Of a DNA stretch of 64,000 nt, positions 11,422 through 20,690 are shown in pieces (within the stretch, counting starts at the first letter, position 1; each line of letters begins with the position of its first letter). The translations under genes and the position numbers were made by a program. The stretch is from Cohaesibacter celericrescens (GTDB lineage Bacteria; Pseudomonadota; Alphaproteobacteria; Rhizobiales; Cohaesibacteraceae), in assembly GCF_002866925.1 (NCBI RefSeq), contig NZ_PKUQ01000052.1:62001-126000 (forward strand), written 5' to 3'. A model generated the notes under the pieces. The model was not told the DNA's origin. It did not search any database and saw nothing but the letters and a program-made list of their open reading frames with translations.

Positions 11422-12113
11422 TGAGCAACAAACCTGCAAAACCAAAATCACTGACTGATCAGGCTTATGAGGTCATCCGGGAAGCTATTTTAACCAATGA
11501 GTTAAAACCCGAAACTCTATGGACTGACCGTGAGCTATCGGAAAAATTCGGACTCAGCCGTACACCAGTGCGCGAAGCTGTATTGCGGCTGAAAACGCAA
11601 AAGCTGGTTGAAATTTTGCCGCGCAGAGGAACGCGGATCCTTCCTTTGTCGGTTGATGACATCCGAGAAATTCAACAGCTTTCCAAAGCCCTTGAACTTG
11701 AGGCTGCCCGGTCCATTTCATTGCAGGATGACCGAACAGAACGTGCCAAGGATATTGGGCGCGCTGTAGAGGCAATGGAGCAAGCAATCGAGACCGAAGA
11801 TCGTCAGAGTTGGGTCAAGGCTGACATGCAGTTCCATCGGGCCATTATGTTTGCCTGCAACAACAACCGCTTGTGCGACATGTATCTATCCATGCGGGAA
11901 CTGACAGACCGTGCTCGGTTTTTTACCATGCATGTCAGGGAATTGCCGCGCAAATCGACGGTCGAACACAGGCAAATTTATGAAGCTATTTGCACCGGTG
12001 ATAGCATTCGTCTGGCAGAGCTTTACCATGCCCACTGGGCACGCACGACAAAAGAACTGCTATCAATCATCGAACAACAAGACAATGCGTCTATGTTTCG
12101 TAACTCCGGCTAA
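11421..12113 (+). CDS. GntR-family regulator with FCD domain (FadR subfamily)
   Basis: 230 aa. The N-terminal winged helix (QAYEVIREAILTNELKP, then DRELSEKFGLSRTPVREAVLRL) binds DNA; the alpha-helical FCD domain (about residues 85-215) should bind a small acid or sugar-derived effector at a metal site (candidate ligands in MQFHRAIMFACNNN and VEHRQIYEAI). It is a clear paralogue of the regulator at 17901-18602: the HTH and the stretch VDDIREIQQLSKALELEAA match closely. It faces the minus-strand sugar cluster that ends at 12144 and probably controls that cluster or part of it. No strong ribosome binding site precedes the ATG. Confidence 0.9.
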   Translation: MSNKPAKPKSLTDQAYEVIREAILTNELKPETLWTDRELSEKFGLSRTPVREAVLRLKTQKLVEILPRRGTRILPLSVDDIREIQQLSKALELEAARSISLQDDRTERAKDIGRAVEAMEQAIETEDRQSWVKADMQFHRAIMFACNNNRLCDMYLSMRELTDRARFFTMHVRELPRKSTVEHRQIYEAICTGDSIRLAELYHAHWARTTKELLSIIEQQDNASMFRNSG

Positions 12114-12143
12114 TGCTGCGAGGTAGACCATGGAATACTGGTT

Positions 12144-13103
12144 TTATATGAACGAGAATCTGTATTCGGTGATTTGCTGGTAATGCTGTTCAGGAAAGAG
12201 TAGCGTACTGGGGAAACGATTATTATTTGGACTGTCTGGCCACCCTTGTGCCTCAAGACAAATAGCTGAATGGGCGTTGATTGCCTCCCCATATTGATCA
12301 ACATCGGTCCCATCGAGTTTGTATCCATTATAGAGATGCATGCCTGGTTGGGTTGTCCATAGCTCCATCTGAACCTGACTGGTGGCCAGCGTTGCACCAT
12401 GATGCAAGGCACCATTCTCCCTAACAGGAAAACAATAGGTGTTGTTGAACAGAGGATCTTGTTCTGGGTCCAGCATTCTGGGACGCAGAAAATCAAACTC
12501 GGTGCCCGCGACTGGCTTGATCTCTCCAGTCGGCACCAATGTTTCATCGCTTGGCAGAACGTGCGTTGCATGAATGGTCAACGAATGATCCGATTGTGGT
12601 GTGGCTTTGCCAAATCGGAAATAGGGATGGTGGCACATGTTGACCAACGTCGGGCGGTCCGTTTGTGCGTGTAGGGAAATTCTTAGCGTTGTTTCATTAC
12701 AAATCTCATAGATGACACTGGCGTCGAGATTTCCGGGGTAACCTGCGTCCCCATCTTGACTTGAAATTTTCAGTTTTACCGCTTGATCCGTTGTGTCTGC
12801 GACGGTCCAGTTTTGTACGGCAAACCCGCGCGAACCACCGTGCAATTGCCGACAACCAGCCTCGTTCAACTCCAGTTGAAAAGTTTGGCCATCGATTTCT
12901 ATTTTCCCTTTATCAATGCGATTGGCATAGCGGCCAATAACCGCCCCCATATAGTTTTTATCCGTAAGAAAACTATCCAGAGCCTTATGTCTGAGAACCA
13001 GCGGGATCTGCTCGGCACCCAATCGCAAATCAGCAAGGCGCGCACCGTAGGGCAAAATCGTAGCGGACAGTGCAGCACTGGATATGGAGATCACTTCACA
13101 CAT
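12144..13103 (-). CDS. Aldose 1-epimerase family protein
   Basis: Mutarotase-fold enzyme that interconverts alpha and beta anomers of aldoses (GalM family). I use the ATG at 13103, preceded by TGAGGAAATTTCA, rather than an in-frame start 39 bases further out; this gives 319 aa. Family signatures: GAVIGRYANRIDKGKI near residues 52-67, the catalytic-type histidine in NMCHHPYFRFG, and the glutamate of ICLEAQGWPDSPN near the C-terminus. It is the last gene of the TRAP and isomerase cluster, so an aldose is a likely substrate; the exact sugar cannot be told. Start is separated from the upstream isomerase gene by 166 bases containing two hairpins. Confidence 0.9.
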   Translation of the reverse strand: MCEVISISSAALSATILPYGARLADLRLGAEQIPLVLRHKALDSFLTDKNYMGAVIGRYANRIDKGKIEIDGQTFQLELNEAGCRQLHGGSRGFAVQNWTVADTTDQAVKLKISSQDGDAGYPGNLDASVIYEICNETTLRISLHAQTDRPTLVNMCHHPYFRFGKATPQSDHSLTIHATHVLPSDETLVPTGEIKPVAGTEFDFLRPRMLDPEQDPLFNNTYCFPVRENGALHHGATLATSQVQMELWTTQPGMHLYNGYKLDGTDVDQYGEAINAHSAICLEAQGWPDSPNNNRFPSTLLFPEQHYQQITEYRFSFI

Positions 13104-13202
13104 TGAAATTTCCTCACGGTTCGCCGTGCCACACAGCAGCATTCAACGGCTGGATTAAACGATCTGGTTTAGTGGTCTGAAGTTAAAGATTGTGAGAGAC
13201 TG

Positions 13203-13259
13203 CTCTTGTTGAGCCGTAAACAAGAGTGGCCGCCGAGGCAGGGAGGAAGGCCCTCGGCG
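13203..13259 (-). terminator. Two tandem hairpins between the isomerase gene and the epimerase gene
   Basis: Hairpin A pairs 13203-13210 (CTCTTGTT) with 13219-13226; hairpin B pairs 13231-13238 (CGCCGAGG) with 13252-13259. Both lie just after the stop of the isomerase gene at 13270. Neither has a clear U tract on the minus strand, so they may protect or attenuate the upstream mRNA rather than fully stop it. Confidence 0.4.
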
Positions 13260-13269
13260 ACCGGTTGTT

Positions 13270-14094
13270 TTATAGCCATTTGGAGGGTACAGACTCTTTG
13301 GCCGCCTTGATGTGAGCTGCCAACCATTCATGCTCTTTGGCGCGTGCGGCCACCAGATCATCGTTGGTTTTTGGTAGCCAATGCTCCAGAATAACGCTCA
13401 TATCACCGGGGCAGTGTTGCAAAGCCTTCATGACTGCATCGATATCCAGCTTGCCCGTGCCCAACGGACACCCATAGATACGGAACCCGACCCCGTAAGC
13501 ATCGGGTATGATCACATAATCCTTGAGGTGCAGGTTGATGGTGAAAGGCGCAAGAATGCCCACGGTCTCCATCGGCCATTCGCCCGCGCAGATTGAATTG
13601 GCAACATCCAGACAGACACCAAGACTATCATCTGCGATAACATCAAGCAGCTCAACCAACCGGCGCGAAGGAAAATTGAAGTGGTTTTCAATTGCCAAGC
13701 GCACTCCGTTTTCTTTCGCTTGCGGCAAAAGTTCGGTAAATTCAGCCGCCAACTCAGACACGGGTTTGGCGGCGTCCTTGGTATCCAGAGCAATGCGCAA
13801 GATCTTAGCGTCGATCCTTCCGGCAAGGTCAATATTCCGCGCAACTTCGTCAGCATCAAATGATTCCGTGCCCAGTTCCAATGCAATACCCTTGTCACAA
13901 GAAGTCTTGTAGAGTGTTTGCAAAGCCTCATCGGACAAGGTTTCAAGGGGCATATTGTCTGCATATTGAACCACTTTAAACCCATGGGTATCTGCAATAG
14001 TCAGGATATCCATTGGCGTGAGGGGCTTATCGGGCACAAGATCCTTGTGCCCGATAGACCAGCGGAACATATAGGTTCCAAGGCCCAGTGTCAT
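13270..14094 (-). CDS. Sugar phosphate isomerase/epimerase, xylose isomerase-like TIM barrel
   Basis: 274 aa. Cytoplasmic TIM-barrel enzyme of the AP endonuclease 2 / xylose isomerase-like superfamily, whose members isomerise or epimerise sugars at a divalent metal. Candidate metal ligands are Glu in LAIENHF, Asp in CLDVANS, His in INLHLKDY and Glu in VILEHW, in the expected order along the barrel. It shares a four-base overlap with the next upstream gene, a second protein of the same fold, so the two may act in series or as subunits. The substrate is unknown. Confidence 0.85.
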   Translation of the reverse strand: MTLGLGTYMFRWSIGHKDLVPDKPLTPMDILTIADTHGFKVVQYADNMPLETLSDEALQTLYKTSCDKGIALELGTESFDADEVARNIDLAGRIDAKILRIALDTKDAAKPVSELAAEFTELLPQAKENGVRLAIENHFNFPSRRLVELLDVIADDSLGVCLDVANSICAGEWPMETVGILAPFTINLHLKDYVIIPDAYGVGFRIYGCPLGTGKLDIDAVMKALQHCPGDMSVILEHWLPKTNDDLVAARAKEHEWLAAHIKAAKESVPSKWL

Positions 14095-15050
14095 AGCAGA
14101 GCCTTGATCAGTGACCGGTAACCTTGAGCGGGAACACCGGAAGCAATCGCTTCTTTTATTTTATCCTCGCCAATCTTATCGAGCAACTTGTCGAGATCTT
14201 CCATAATTTCAAATGTTGCATCAATGGCTTCAACATTATCACCAGAGCGGGTAAAGACGTCATAAGCAAGCCAGCCGTCAAAACCGACTTTACGCATATA
14301 ATAGAGCGTTTCCAGCGTTTCCCAAATATGAACCGATGCAGGCAACATGTCCCAATCGGCACCGCGATCATTGTCGTTGAAGTGGACATAGAACAATTTG
14401 CCAGCGTCATGAGCAATGGCCAACTCGGCAGCCGGACATTCCCCAGCAATCAAGGCATGCCCCACATCCATGGTTACACCCAGATTATCAGCGCCAACGC
14501 AATTGCAGAAATGCAGTGTCCGGCCCATGGATGGCAAAATGATGTGATTACGGGATTCATACGCCTTATATTCGATGCTGACTTTCACATCAGAACGATA
14601 AGCACAAATCTCGGTGAAGCACTCTTTCATCCAGTTCCATTGTGCGATGTGATCCACTTGGAAGGCATAATCCCATCCATCAATCAAAGGGCAAACCGTG
14701 ATCATCCAAGCATCCAGATCAGCAGCCAAATCCATGGATGTTTTCACATATTGCACAGCTTTTGCGCGCACTTCCGGGTCGGGGTTTGTGAAGGAGCCAT
14801 TGATAAACGGCGCTTCCGTTTTCACATTCACATTTACCGCCGAAACCGCGAGGCCACTGGCTTTGAGCGCTTTGACGCCCTCACCTTTATGCCCTAGATC
14901 CTGCGGATACACCGGCTCAACACCATCTGTACGCGGAATGGTTTTGGCAATCTCCAAGCGTTCTTCAAAAGTACGTGGCTTTTGGAACTGATGGAAGCGG
15001 TCGTTGTAGGCACCGATTGTACCCAGAAGAATAGAGTTTTTATAAGACAT
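14091..15050 (-). CDS. Second xylose isomerase-like TIM-barrel protein
   Basis: 319 aa from the ATG at 15050, which has GAGGA seven bases upstream; an ATG twelve bases earlier overlaps that site and is less likely. Barrel ligands by position: Glu in VSIEYKAYE, Asp in VTMDVGHAL, His in YVHFNDND and Asp in LAYDVFTR. The family includes rhamnose, tagatose and other sugar isomerases and epimerases. It sits directly behind the TRAP transporter genes (18 bases), which suggests that its substrate is the transported compound or a product of it. Confidence 0.85.
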   Translation of the reverse strand: MSYKNSILLGTIGAYNDRFHQFQKPRTFEERLEIAKTIPRTDGVEPVYPQDLGHKGEGVKALKASGLAVSAVNVNVKTEAPFINGSFTNPDPEVRAKAVQYVKTSMDLAADLDAWMITVCPLIDGWDYAFQVDHIAQWNWMKECFTEICAYRSDVKVSIEYKAYESRNHIILPSMGRTLHFCNCVGADNLGVTMDVGHALIAGECPAAELAIAHDAGKLFYVHFNDNDRGADWDMLPASVHIWETLETLYYMRKVGFDGWLAYDVFTRSGDNVEAIDATFEIMEDLDKLLDKIGEDKIKEAIASGVPAQGYRSLIKALL

Positions 15051-15068
15051 ATCAGTCCTCATTTGTTG

Positions 15069-16355
15069 TTATTTGTACATGTAATCTGGGATAATCATAA
15101 CCAGATCGGGGAAGACGGTGATGATCAGAAGAACGACCAACTGAACTGCCAGAAATGGGAGAATTGCCTTGCAGATCTGTATGATCGAAATGTCCGCAAT
15201 GCGTGCGGAAATATAGAGGGAAAGACCCACGGGAGGGGTCACCGTGCCGATCATTAAATTGACCGTCATCATGACACCAAAGAAGATTGGATCGACACCA
15301 AAAGCCTTGACCACCGGAAGCAAGACCGGCGTAAAGACGATGATGGCAGAGCCCCCGTCCAGAAAGCAGCCGGCCAACAACAGCAGGAGGTTGATCACCA
15401 GCAACAACACCAACGTGCTGCTGATATGCTCCCCAAACCAATCTGATAGCATCATTGGAAGTTGCTCGATGGTCAGAACATACCCGACCAGATTGGCGAC
15501 ACCGACGATGACCATGACAACAGCGGTATTGAGAGCTGCGTTGTAAAACAGATCCGGCAGTTCCTTGAAAGTCAGCTCCTTGTACCAGAAGAGCCCAATC
15601 ACCAAAGCATAGACAGTGGCGACCACAGCGGCCTCAGTGGCGGTGAAAACACCGCCTAAAATACCCCCGACGATAATGATTGGCATGACCAACGCGCCTG
15701 CGGCGGACAAGAAACTTTTCCATAAGCCTCTGCAACTGAAGGGTTCCACTTCGATGTCCCACTTAGCCCGTTTGGCAGAAGTGAAAATCAAAACCATCAT
15801 GCCGACAGTCATCATCAGGCCAGGAATAATCCCGCCCATGAATAACGCTCCAATGGAAGCCCCGGATATAACACCATAAAGCACCAGTGGAATGGACGGA
15901 GGGATAATGGGTCCGATGACGCCTGAAGCCGCAACGACTGCTGCTGAGAATGACGCGTCATAACCACGCCGTTTCATCATCGGAATCATTGTGGACCCAA
16001 TGGCAGTGGTATCAGCAACGGCCGATCCGGAAATGCCTGCAAAGATTGTCGACGCAATCACCGCAACATGCCCCAGACCACCTGAAATCCACCCCACCAA
16101 ATAGGACGAGAAATTCACCAACCGACGGGAGATGCCTCCTTGTTCCATCAACGCACCCGCAGCCATAAAGAAGGGAATGGCCAACATGGGAAAACTGTCG
16201 AGACCTGCATAAACCCGTTGCATAACCAGCTGCGGAGACAACAGATCAATGGAAGCAAGAACAACCATTGCCGACGCCGCCAAGCTGAAGATAATCGGCG
16301 TTCCGATGAGCAGGAGGACGAAGAAAACAGCAAAAAGCAGAATGAGAGTACTCAT
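15069..16355 (-). CDS. dctM: TRAP transporter large permease (DctM family)
   Basis: 428 aa polytopic membrane protein with about twelve hydrophobic segments. Typical DctM stretches are GTPIIFSLAASAMVV near the N-terminus, GGISRRLVNFSSYLVGWISGG, SGSAVADTTAIGSTMIP and SGVIGPIIPPSIPLVLYG. It drives ion-coupled uptake of a solute delivered by the periplasmic DctP. The start overlaps the dctQ stop by four bases. Confidence 0.95.
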   Translation of the reverse strand: MSTLILLFAVFFVLLLIGTPIIFSLAASAMVVLASIDLLSPQLVMQRVYAGLDSFPMLAIPFFMAAGALMEQGGISRRLVNFSSYLVGWISGGLGHVAVIASTIFAGISGSAVADTTAIGSTMIPMMKRRGYDASFSAAVVAASGVIGPIIPPSIPLVLYGVISGASIGALFMGGIIPGLMMTVGMMVLIFTSAKRAKWDIEVEPFSCRGLWKSFLSAAGALVMPIIIVGGILGGVFTATEAAVVATVYALVIGLFWYKELTFKELPDLFYNAALNTAVVMVIVGVANLVGYVLTIEQLPMMLSDWFGEHISSTLVLLLVINLLLLLAGCFLDGGSAIIVFTPVLLPVVKAFGVDPIFFGVMMTVNLMIGTVTPPVGLSLYISARIADISIIQICKAILPFLAVQLVVLLIITVFPDLVMIIPDYMYK

Positions 16356-16888
16356 GACAGTTCCTCCGGTTTCTCTCCGACAACAAACCGGTTGAGATGA
16401 ATCAGAAAGTTAACAAACAGCCACAAAGTAAGAAGGCAGACCGATAGGAAGATGATCAGAAAAACGATGCCCATCGGGAACTGCAATGAAGGTGTGCGTT
16501 GATCCCATTCACGCACCATGGTTTCCCAACCGCCCTCGACCAGGAAACGGCCACAAATCAAAGCAACAGAGGTGGCAAACAGAGCAGCGAAATGCTTGGC
16601 CCTTTCTGGTAGCATATCGGTAATCACGGTCACTTTGAGATGATCTTCTTTACGCGCTAAAACAGCAGCACCCAAAAAGGTGATACAAATAAACAGAAGA
16701 CGTGCAACTTCCTCTGACCATCCAAGTGAGAAGGAAAAAGCATACCGCGAAACGATTTGGAGGAAAACGACACCAACCATGCCGGACATTGCTAAAATCA
16801 AAATCCATTTCATGAAGGACATCACGGTATCCTCGGCACGCTTTAGCGTGCCAAGGAAGGGTTTTTGACCGGTATTCATATTGATCAC
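16352..16888 (-). CDS. dctQ: TRAP transporter small permease (DctQ family)
   Basis: 178 aa with four hydrophobic helices, the size and topology of DctQ, which partners DctM. WSEEVARLLFICITFLGAA is the conserved second-helix region. The GTG at 16888 overlaps the dctP stop; an in-frame ATG nine bases further in is also possible. Confidence 0.92.
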   Translation of the reverse strand: MINMNTGQKPFLGTLKRAEDTVMSFMKWILILAMSGMVGVVFLQIVSRYAFSFSLGWSEEVARLLFICITFLGAAVLARKEDHLKVTVITDMLPERAKHFAALFATSVALICGRFLVEGGWETMVREWDQRTPSLQFPMGIVFLIIFLSVCLLTLWLFVNFLIHLNRFVVGEKPEELS

Positions 16889-17877
16889 TTGATGTCGCGA
16901 GTTGCGTCGATCATGTCGATCCAGCGTTTGGCGTCTTCACCAAATTCTTCGATGGCATCAGCACGCAAAGGCGCAACGGCTTTGGTAAAAGCATCGCGAT
17001 CAGGACGGGTCACGGTCATGCCTTCTTTTTCTAATTCAACAAGGAGGCTGGCATCATCTGCGGCGACTTTGGCGCGTTGCACTTGGGCTGCGTCCAGCAC
17101 GGCCTGACGAATAATTTTCTGATGTTCTGGGCTCACCTTTTTCCAAAGATCTTCGGAATAAAGAACCATGTGCGTCAAATGCAGGTGACCTGTCAGAGAC
17201 AAGTAGTCATTCACCTCAGAAAATTTAGCATTATAGATATTGGACAGAGGATTTTCTTGGCCATCCACAACACCCTGCTCCATAGCAGTATAGAGCTCAT
17301 TAAAGGCCATTGGCGTGGCATTGGCACCCATCATTTCCAAAGTGCGCAGGTGATACGTTGACCGAGGCGTGCGGATTTTCAAACCCTGCAGATCGGCAGG
17401 CCCAGCCACAGCTCTTTTGGAGTTGGTCAGATGACGCATGCCTGCTTCAAAATATCCAAGCAGTTCAACGCCATGCTTTTCCACTTTGGCAGCAACTTCT
17501 TCGCCCAATTCTCCATCAAAAGCACGGAAGGCATGTTCACGGTCCTTGAACAAATAACCAATTTCCAAAGTGCCTAGGACGGGTTCCCAGGAGCCGAAGA
17601 AACCCGTGGTCACCCATGTGATTTCCAGTGAGCCGGACCGAAGCTGCTCAACCATCTCACGCTGATTGCCCAATTGGCCATCCGTAAACACCCGCACGTC
17701 AATGTCGCCACCAGAACGTTCCTCGATCAATCGCTCAATTTCGCGAGCACCAACATTTTCCGGGTGGTCACCTGATACAACGGTACCAATTTTGATAACA
17801 AGATCCGCCGCCATAGCAGGGGCTGTCATACAAGTCGCAGCCAGCATAGCAGCAGCAATAAGTAGTCTCGATTTCAT
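16885..17877 (-). CDS. dctP: TRAP transporter solute-binding protein (DctP family)
   Basis: Periplasmic receptor of the TRAP system. Start at 17877 is preceded by GGAGGA and gives MKSRLLIAAAMLAATC, a signal peptide that should be cut after AMA (about residue 23). 330 aa. The ligand-binding arginine expected in this family is in the LQGLKIRTPRS region, and PMAFNELYTAMEQGVVDGQENPL is the usual DctP signature (shown in part). Substrate is probably a sugar or sugar acid from context. A GntR gene lies 23 bases upstream on the same strand. Confidence 0.94.
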   Translation of the reverse strand: MKSRLLIAAAMLAATCMTAPAMAADLVIKIGTVVSGDHPENVGAREIERLIEERSGGDIDVRVFTDGQLGNQREMVEQLRSGSLEITWVTTGFFGSWEPVLGTLEIGYLFKDREHAFRAFDGELGEEVAAKVEKHGVELLGYFEAGMRHLTNSKRAVAGPADLQGLKIRTPRSTYHLRTLEMMGANATPMAFNELYTAMEQGVVDGQENPLSNIYNAKFSEVNDYLSLTGHLHLTHMVLYSEDLWKKVSPEHQKIIRQAVLDAAQVQRAKVAADDASLLVELEKEGMTVTRPDRDAFTKAVAPLRADAIEEFGEDAKRWIDMIDATRDIK

Positions 17878-17900
17878 AGTTTTTCCTCCGCGGTTGTAGA

Positions 17901-18602
17901 TTAGGGTTGAACGTTGAAGTTGGGCACCGGTCCGTTGCGCGAATATTGTTCGATCAACGTGACAATTTCTTCTGTGGTGCGATCCCAATGCAGTCGGTAA
18001 AGGCCCTCCAGCCTTTGCCTGTCTTTGTTTAGTAAAGCCTTGTACATCAATCGATGTTCTTCAGTGGATTTAACGGGTAACTCCCTGACATGCAGAACAA
18101 AATATCGCGCTCTGTCCGTCAGACCGCGATGAGCCTCGTAATTTCGGGCCAGACGGCGATTGCCACACAAACCAACCATCAAGACATGAAAGCGGGTGTC
18201 AGCTTCGGCCCACGCATCTCTATCGTTTTCCGACAATGCCCGTTCCATCTCATCAATTGCCCTGCACATGAAAGACAGATCTGGCATCGGGTCGCGATCT
18301 GCGAGCAACAATGCCGCTTCCAGCTCCAATGCCTTGGCGACCTGATGAATTTCACGCACGTCGTCAACCAAAAGAGGCATGACCCGCGTTCCCTTGCGCG
18401 GCTCTATACGGACAAGTTCTTCGGATTGAAGGCGCAGCAAAGATTCCCGCACCGGCGTGCGGCTTAACTTGAAACGCTCACACAATTCACGATCCGACCA
18501 GATTGAGTCCGGAGACAGCTGACCAGTCAGGATCGCTTTTCGCAAAACATTGTAGGCTTGCTCTGCCATTGAAAAGGTCACGTTTTTTTGTTCAAAAATC
18601 AT
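17901..18602 (-). CDS. GntR-family regulator with FCD domain, paralogue of the one at 11421
   Basis: 233 aa. HTH region QAYNVLRKAILTGQLSP and DRELCERFKLSRTPVRESLLRL; FCD domain from about residue 88. It leads the dctPQM-isomerase-epimerase operon, so it probably represses that operon in the absence of the transported compound and is co-transcribed with it. The sequence and domain limits parallel the regulator at the far end of the cluster, indicating duplication. The start has no evident Shine-Dalgarno site; an internal Met at residue 12 would drop no part of the HTH. Confidence 0.9.
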   Translation of the reverse strand: MIFEQKNVTFSMAEQAYNVLRKAILTGQLSPDSIWSDRELCERFKLSRTPVRESLLRLQSEELVRIEPRKGTRVMPLLVDDVREIHQVAKALELEAALLLADRDPMPDLSFMCRAIDEMERALSENDRDAWAEADTRFHVLMVGLCGNRRLARNYEAHRGLTDRARYFVLHVRELPVKSTEEHRLMYKALLNKDRQRLEGLYRLHWDRTTEEIVTLIEQYSRNGPVPNFNVQP

Positions 18603-19201
18603 ATTTCAATTAATATATCAGTTAAAACAATAGTCAATACTTTACTGCCAATGGCGCGACTCTTTTGCTCCAGAAAGCCAAAACCAAACGATGACCGTTT
18701 TATTGGAAATTCAATAAAATGATTTATTTACTGATAGATAGCTGAACTGAAAAGGGGACCTTCAATCGAGACTCGACGATTGAGTCTGACACAAAAACAT
18801 GTCTCGCTATCAGTGGAAAACCGTGCTGTCGGGCGTTAAATGCCCCCAAAGCACCTGCAAATGACACCATCTATTTGTAGATAGACGGCCTTGTGAATTG
18901 CGACCGTTGCTGCAAGCGCGTTACCCATTAAACCTATGATCGTGAAGAAAAGCCCCCCTGAGTTGGGGTTTCCATCGTTTATAGCAGCCTGCCAGAATAA
19001 TGCGGAATCAGAACTCAGGTTCGGGATCAAAGGAGGGTGCTGCTTTCCGGGTAATCAGGTAGCCAGCATGCCTTTTCAGGCTTAAGCAAACAAACAATAT
19101 GCCGAAACCGACATGATTTGGGACGCATTGGGGTCAACTATGAACCGAACAACGCGTCCCAACAGGAGTGAGAAATACACTCGCAGATCAGACAATGCGG
19201 G
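18603..19201. other. Intergenic region between the TRAP cluster and the transaldolase gene
   Basis: About 600 bases with no convincing gene. It holds the promoter of the minus-strand GntR-TRAP operon. Visible elements: the 17-base motif at 18613-18629, an 8-base inverted repeat TTTTATTG/CAATAAAA (18698-18719) and a 7-base hairpin TCAATCG/CGATTGA (18762-18783). I see no tRNA or known RNA gene here. Confidence 0.5.
18613..18629 (+). promoter_or_regulatory. Candidate GntR operator upstream of the second GntR gene
   Basis: ATATATCAGTTAAAACA matches the motif at 11405-11421 at 15 of 17 positions. Here it lies 11 bases before the GntR start on the opposite strand. Its presence next to both paralogous regulators is the evidence; binding has not been shown. 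Confidence 0.35.
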
Positions 19202-19855
19202 TTACAATATGGATTGACCGGTGGATGCCCAGTCTTTAGCAAACTGGTCAAGACCTTTGTCGGTCAAGACATGCTTGGCAAGTCCTTTAATGACGCCGGG
19301 AGGGATCGTTGCAACATCGGCCCCGGCCAAAGCGGCTTCTTTGACGTGATTGGCTGTCCGGATAGAAGCCGCGAGCACCTCGGTCTTAAAGTCAAAATTG
19401 TCATAGATCTGACGGATCTCAGCAATCAATTCCATACCATCGATATTGAGATCGTCCAGTCGCCCGATGAAGGGGCTGATGTAGGTTGCGCCCGCTTTAG
19501 CCGCCAGCAATGCTTGATTGGCACTGAAACAAAGCGTGACGTTGGTTTTGATGCCTTTGAGCGTGAAATACCGGCAGGCCTTAATGCCATCCAGCGTCAG
19601 AGGCAGCTTGATAACAACATTATCTGCAATCTTTGCGAGATGGTCCCCTTCAGCTACCATACCATCATAATCCAGAGCCGCCACTTCAGCGGATACGGGC
19701 CCAGTGACTTCGCCACAGATTTCAGCGATCACTTCTTTGAAATCCCGTCCGGATTTGGCGATCAACGACGGGTTCGTGGTCACTCCATCCAGCAACCCAT
19801 AATCATTCAGTTCACGGATATCTTTGATAATCGCGGTATCAACAAAGAACTTCAT
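19202..19855 (-). CDS. tal: Transaldolase, short type (Tal/Fsa family)
   Basis: 217 aa, the length of the compact transaldolase / fructose-6-phosphate aldolase family. It moves a dihydroxyacetone unit between sugar phosphates through a Schiff base on the lysine of NVVIKLPLT (about residue 86). MKFFVDTA at the N-terminus, GVTTNPSL at 24-31 and [11 protein letters not shown] are family signatures. AGGAG precedes the ATG. It is downstream of transketolase on the same strand and completes the non-oxidative pentose phosphate set in this cluster. Whether it acts mainly as transaldolase or as an aldolase cannot be told from sequence alone. Confidence 0.93.
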   Translation of the reverse strand: MKFFVDTAIIKDIRELNDYGLLDGVTTNPSLIAKSGRDFKEVIAEICGEVTGPVSAEVAALDYDGMVAEGDHLAKIADNVVIKLPLTLDGIKACRYFTLKGIKTNVTLCFSANQALLAAKAGATYISPFIGRLDDLNIDGMELIAEIRQIYDNFDFKTEVLAASIRTANHVKEAALAGADVATIPPGVIKGLAKHVLTDKGLDQFAKDWASTGQSIL

Positions 19856-19963
19856 AATAGTCTCCTATCCTATTGTCAGAAGTTACAAATTTTCCAGCAC
19901 CCATCGTTGCCTCAACCAAGACTGGCGGGCGGAAAAAGGCAAAAAAGTATAAATCGCGTCTTG

Positions 19964-20620
19964 TCAGGAGGCCGCCGCGAGCGTGTCTGCAATCAAATCG
20001 GGCAAAGCCGAAAAATCATCAAACGTCGCGGTATGCGGCAAGTCTTCGACCGCGGTCTTGCGATAGCCTTGAGTGAACAACAAGAATGGAATGCCAGCCC
20101 GTTCAGCGGTTTCGGCATCGACTTCGCTGTCGCCCACATAAATCCGTTGCCCAGTACCAAGTGCATCAAAGGTAGCAAGCAGCGGTGCAGGATGGGGTTT
20201 GCGCTCTGGCAAGCTGTCCCCTCCCAGAACGACCGGAAAAACCACATCCAATTTGAGATGTTTCAGAACAGCCCTACAAGGGCGCATCGGTTTATTGGTG
20301 CAAATACCAAGACCATGCCCCTGAGTGGCGAGCGTATCGAGCGCCGACCGTACCCCTGAATAAGGTTCTGTGAGATCAAACGCCCCTTCATATAGGGTGT
20401 GAAAGGCTTTCAAAATGCGATCTTGCTCACTGTCCGGAATACCGACAGTATCCCGCATCTGCTGCACCAAAACATGGGTGCCGCTGCCTAGAAAACTTAT
20501 CGCTTGTGCCAAGCTAACAGGCCCTTTGCCTTCGGCCTCTAATACTGTGTTGGCGACCTGGCGAATATCAGGAGCGCTGTCGATCAGCGTCCCGTCTAAG
20601 TCGAAAACGATTTGAGCCAT
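19964..20620 (-). CDS. gph: HAD-family phosphatase (phosphoglycolate phosphatase-like)
   Basis: 218 aa from the ATG at 20620 (AAGGA seven bases upstream). Haloacid dehalogenase fold: motif I FDLDGTLID with the nucleophile Asp near residue 7, motif II in ICTNKP, and motif III/IV YVGDSEVDAETA. Cap domain of the Gph type between motifs I and II. It removes phosphate from a small phosphorylated metabolite. Lying between transketolase and transaldolase, it may act as a repair or drain phosphatase for sugar phosphates of this pathway rather than on glycolate phosphate. Confidence 0.85.
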   Translation of the reverse strand: MAQIVFDLDGTLIDSAPDIRQVANTVLEAEGKGPVSLAQAISFLGSGTHVLVQQMRDTVGIPDSEQDRILKAFHTLYEGAFDLTEPYSGVRSALDTLATQGHGLGICTNKPMRPCRAVLKHLKLDVVFPVVLGGDSLPERKPHPAPLLATFDALGTGQRIYVGDSEVDAETAERAGIPFLLFTQGYRKTAVEDLPHTATFDDFSALPDLIADTLAAAS

Positions 20621-20690
20621 GCCCAAGTCCTTCTTTCAAAGCGGAGCTTTGGTTTTAGCAACCAGCCAAAGCCCGCTCACTCTATCACCC

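Noticed and set aside
14124-14897. 257-codon plus-strand frame
   Set aside because: Shadow of the minus-strand TIM-barrel isomerase gene, which has clear family motifs.
18836-19030. 64-codon minus-strand frame between GntR and transaldolase genes
   Set aside because: No ribosome binding site, no family resemblance, unusual composition; treated as non-coding.
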